From Pteria penguin (Eukaryota; Mollusca; Bivalvia; Pterioida; Pteriidae): a stretch of DNA of 64,000 nucleotides. Location: positions 66,476,381 to 66,540,380 of the forward strand of contig CM068581.1 in NCBI GenBank assembly GCA_035048485.1, given 5' to 3'. Shown in pieces: positions 61,818-64,000 of the stretch; within the stretch, counting starts at the first letter, position 1; each line of letters opens with the position of its first letter. A program made the translations under genes and the position numbers. Below the pieces are notes generated by a model. It was not told where the DNA came from. It ran no database searches and worked only from the letters and a program-made list of their open reading frames with translations.

Positions 61818-64000
61818 TGGTTCTCCTCTTCTCCAATTCACATTTACTTTCATTTATATCCCTGGAATTCTATAAATTCTTATAAACCAAAACAGAATGT
61901 TTTATTTTAATACTGATACAAGATATATTTCTTTTTGTGATACAGGGAGATGCCCATTTGATGTTTAACAATTTTGCATGCAGTGAGGAGACACATTTTA
62001 CTTTCGCCATTTTTGAACACACTGATTTTTTCCAATATCATTTTGTACCACGTCTCACGTGCTTTGTCACGTGGGTTCCTACCAAGACAATTGATTTTAC
62101 ATTCTAAGAAAATACACCATAAAAAATTAAACGTCTTCGGATGATGTATCGTGAGAAAACCGGTCATTTAATTCGGAATTAAATTTTCATGACGCTTCTA
62201 CAAAACTTGCAAGTCATTACCGGAAATCGTAACTAGTACATAGTAATTAAATTGTCGATATCCGTGTTTTGATGTTGAAGAAAACATGTTGTAATGTATT
62301 TTATGTTTATTGCTAGCGTGTTCGAATGACTTCGCAAATCGATTCTCTTTGGTAGATTCCATTAGTCTATAGTATTTTTACGGGTGATTCGAAGATGAGT
62401 TTATATTTATTTTCCTTGTTTACTACATGTTATATTTATGAAACATGAAAAATAAAAGATCTGTATCGCTTATTATACACTATCCTTTGGACATTCTTAT
62501 CGTAATGCTGCATCTTCGGTTAATTGCATATATTGGGTTATAAGCATAGGTGATTAGGCTGTGTTATCGAAGACACATGTATATCACTTGCTATTGATAC
62601 CTAAAACTCTTTTAATTATGTTATACGTATAAATCTAGTATCTACACATTATCAAATGTATATATTTCAGTAAGAATAATTAAATCTTTGATAAGCATTT
62701 TGTTCATTTCCTAATTTTCATGGATGGTCCATTGTAAATGTGAAACCGAAGAATAGTTGAGAAAGATGATAATAATGTATTTATACGTGCACCATGGAGT
62801 ATTAATGCATTTTTAAACGTGTTATGGCCTGGAGTGTTGATAAAAAATTATGATGCTCTATGTCACCTACTGGACAGCGTCAATGTATACAGTTATTACA
62901 TAAGATTTCGTTTATTGTTAATTCCCTTTTCTTCCATAAATGTATATCATATTAAACATTAGACCGACATGTTATTAAAGCATCGAATGTATAAAACGCT
63001 TGATCTCCCATAAAAGTATTTTATAAAAGCGGTGATTTTTTCCGCTGAAGAATGACAAGGAACGGTTTCGATTTCAAGAATTCAATTATACTGTATTGAT
63101 TCATCTTTTCTGGCTTGTTAAGGTTCGTCCATACTTCACAGAAGACTCGTTATAGGTATTTGATAAAAACAGAGATACAATAAACAGATATTCACTACGA
63201 AACCGTCACTAATTTTAATGTACAATTGTTCTCAACGAAAAAAAAATCATAAGTTTATTTTGGTTTATTTTCCTGTTCATAAAACTTAAGAATGCAAGAA
63301 CTCATTTGACGAATGCTACTTCGGGAAATGCGGTATTTGTTGGAATAGATGAAATAAAATAGAATATCTTCATTCTGAATTATGTTAGTCGTTGCTTTGA
63401 TTTGCACACGTTTTCTTTAAGGATGTATAGTATATTTGCACACGTTTTCTTTAAGAATGTGTAGTATGCACTACATATCTACCAGTTAAAATGACTATTT
63501 TTGCAACTATCTTTGAATTCGGTGCTATTAAATGTAATGAAATTTAGACCGAGATTGAATTAAAAGTCTGAAAGAAATTAATTTTTAAGTTTGACATGTT
63601 ATAAAATCTTTTTTTCAAACATATATACGATAACGAGAATATAACATAAATTATAAGGGAATCTCCAGCCTATCACAAAATCAGATTTTTGTTTTAAATT
63701 TCTAAATACTTTACCATTCCAATTTCTTATAAAAATCCTGGTCATTTTGGTTTCAACACTGCTCTTCAAATATTTATATATTTTGAGAATTCCAATCATT
63801 TGGCCACGAGCATCACTGTAGAAACATAAGTTGTCGAAATGCGCATATGGTGCACTAAATTATAAGGTATGTATGTTCTATATTTATTGATTAATAGATA
63901 AATATATGAAAATATCAAAACATCAGAAATTGTATTTGAAAAACATGCTATCTAATAAAGGTTGGGATAATTCAAATTGTTGAATTCAACAATTACTTCT
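61818..64000. other. Intergenic DNA; nothing recognised
   Basis: AT-rich; contains a 36-bp direct duplication near 63400-63472 (TTTGCACACGTTTTCTTTAA). No supported gene. Confidence 0.5.

Overview
This is eukaryotic (animal) nuclear DNA. It is AT-rich and intron-rich, with canonical GT-AG splice sites, tRNA-headed SINEs, TIR-bearing MITEs, minisatellites and many simple repeats; there are no operons or prokaryotic signals. The repeat style, the frequent TACATGTA-type palindromes and the CUB-like/mucin-stalk receptors point to a lophotrochozoan, most likely a bivalve mollusc. That placement is inference. No rRNA gene, functional tRNA gene or CRISPR array is visible.

The main find is on the minus strand in the first 27.5 kb: two tandem, same-orientation paralogous genes for single-pass type I membrane proteins, which I assembled exon by exon. 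Gene A (27510 down to 13803) has a signal-peptide exon, a six-cysteine CUB-like exon, a short Ser/Thr-rich stalk exon, a transmembrane exon and a 198-residue cytoplasmic exon. The tail ends with two ITIM-like tyrosine motifs and a class I PDZ-ligand-like C-terminus. Gene B (12589 down to 2581, with its cytoplasmic exon not found) has a signal peptide, a 42-nt microexon, a six-cysteine CUB-like exon, a 1488-nt mucin-like stalk exon and a transmembrane exon. Corresponding introns have the same phases (1,1,1,2), so the genes look like a tandem duplication in which the stalks diverged greatly. One junction of gene A (CUB to stalk) does not keep frame with the best visible donor and needs transcript data.

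The introns hold most of the repeats: SINEs at 2760, 6391 and 10704, MITEs at 10133 and 11813, a 1.7-kb Helitron-like element at 16222, and a 2.2-kb GAT/GGT minisatellite at 20310-22625 interrupted by a TIR element at 21932-22415.

From 27.5 to 64 kb there is almost no recognisable coding sequence. This part contains a SINE with a MITE inside it (28013-28467), a 62-bp satellite with a MITE inside it (29130-30828), a 41-bp satellite (42625-43372), several smaller tandem arrays, further MITE copies, two SINEs with perfect target-site duplications (48881 and 61634) and a fold-back MITE (59229). One plausible plus-strand first coding exon lies at 52241-52370; the rest of its gene was not located. 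The flanking AT-rich DNA shows nothing else I can support.
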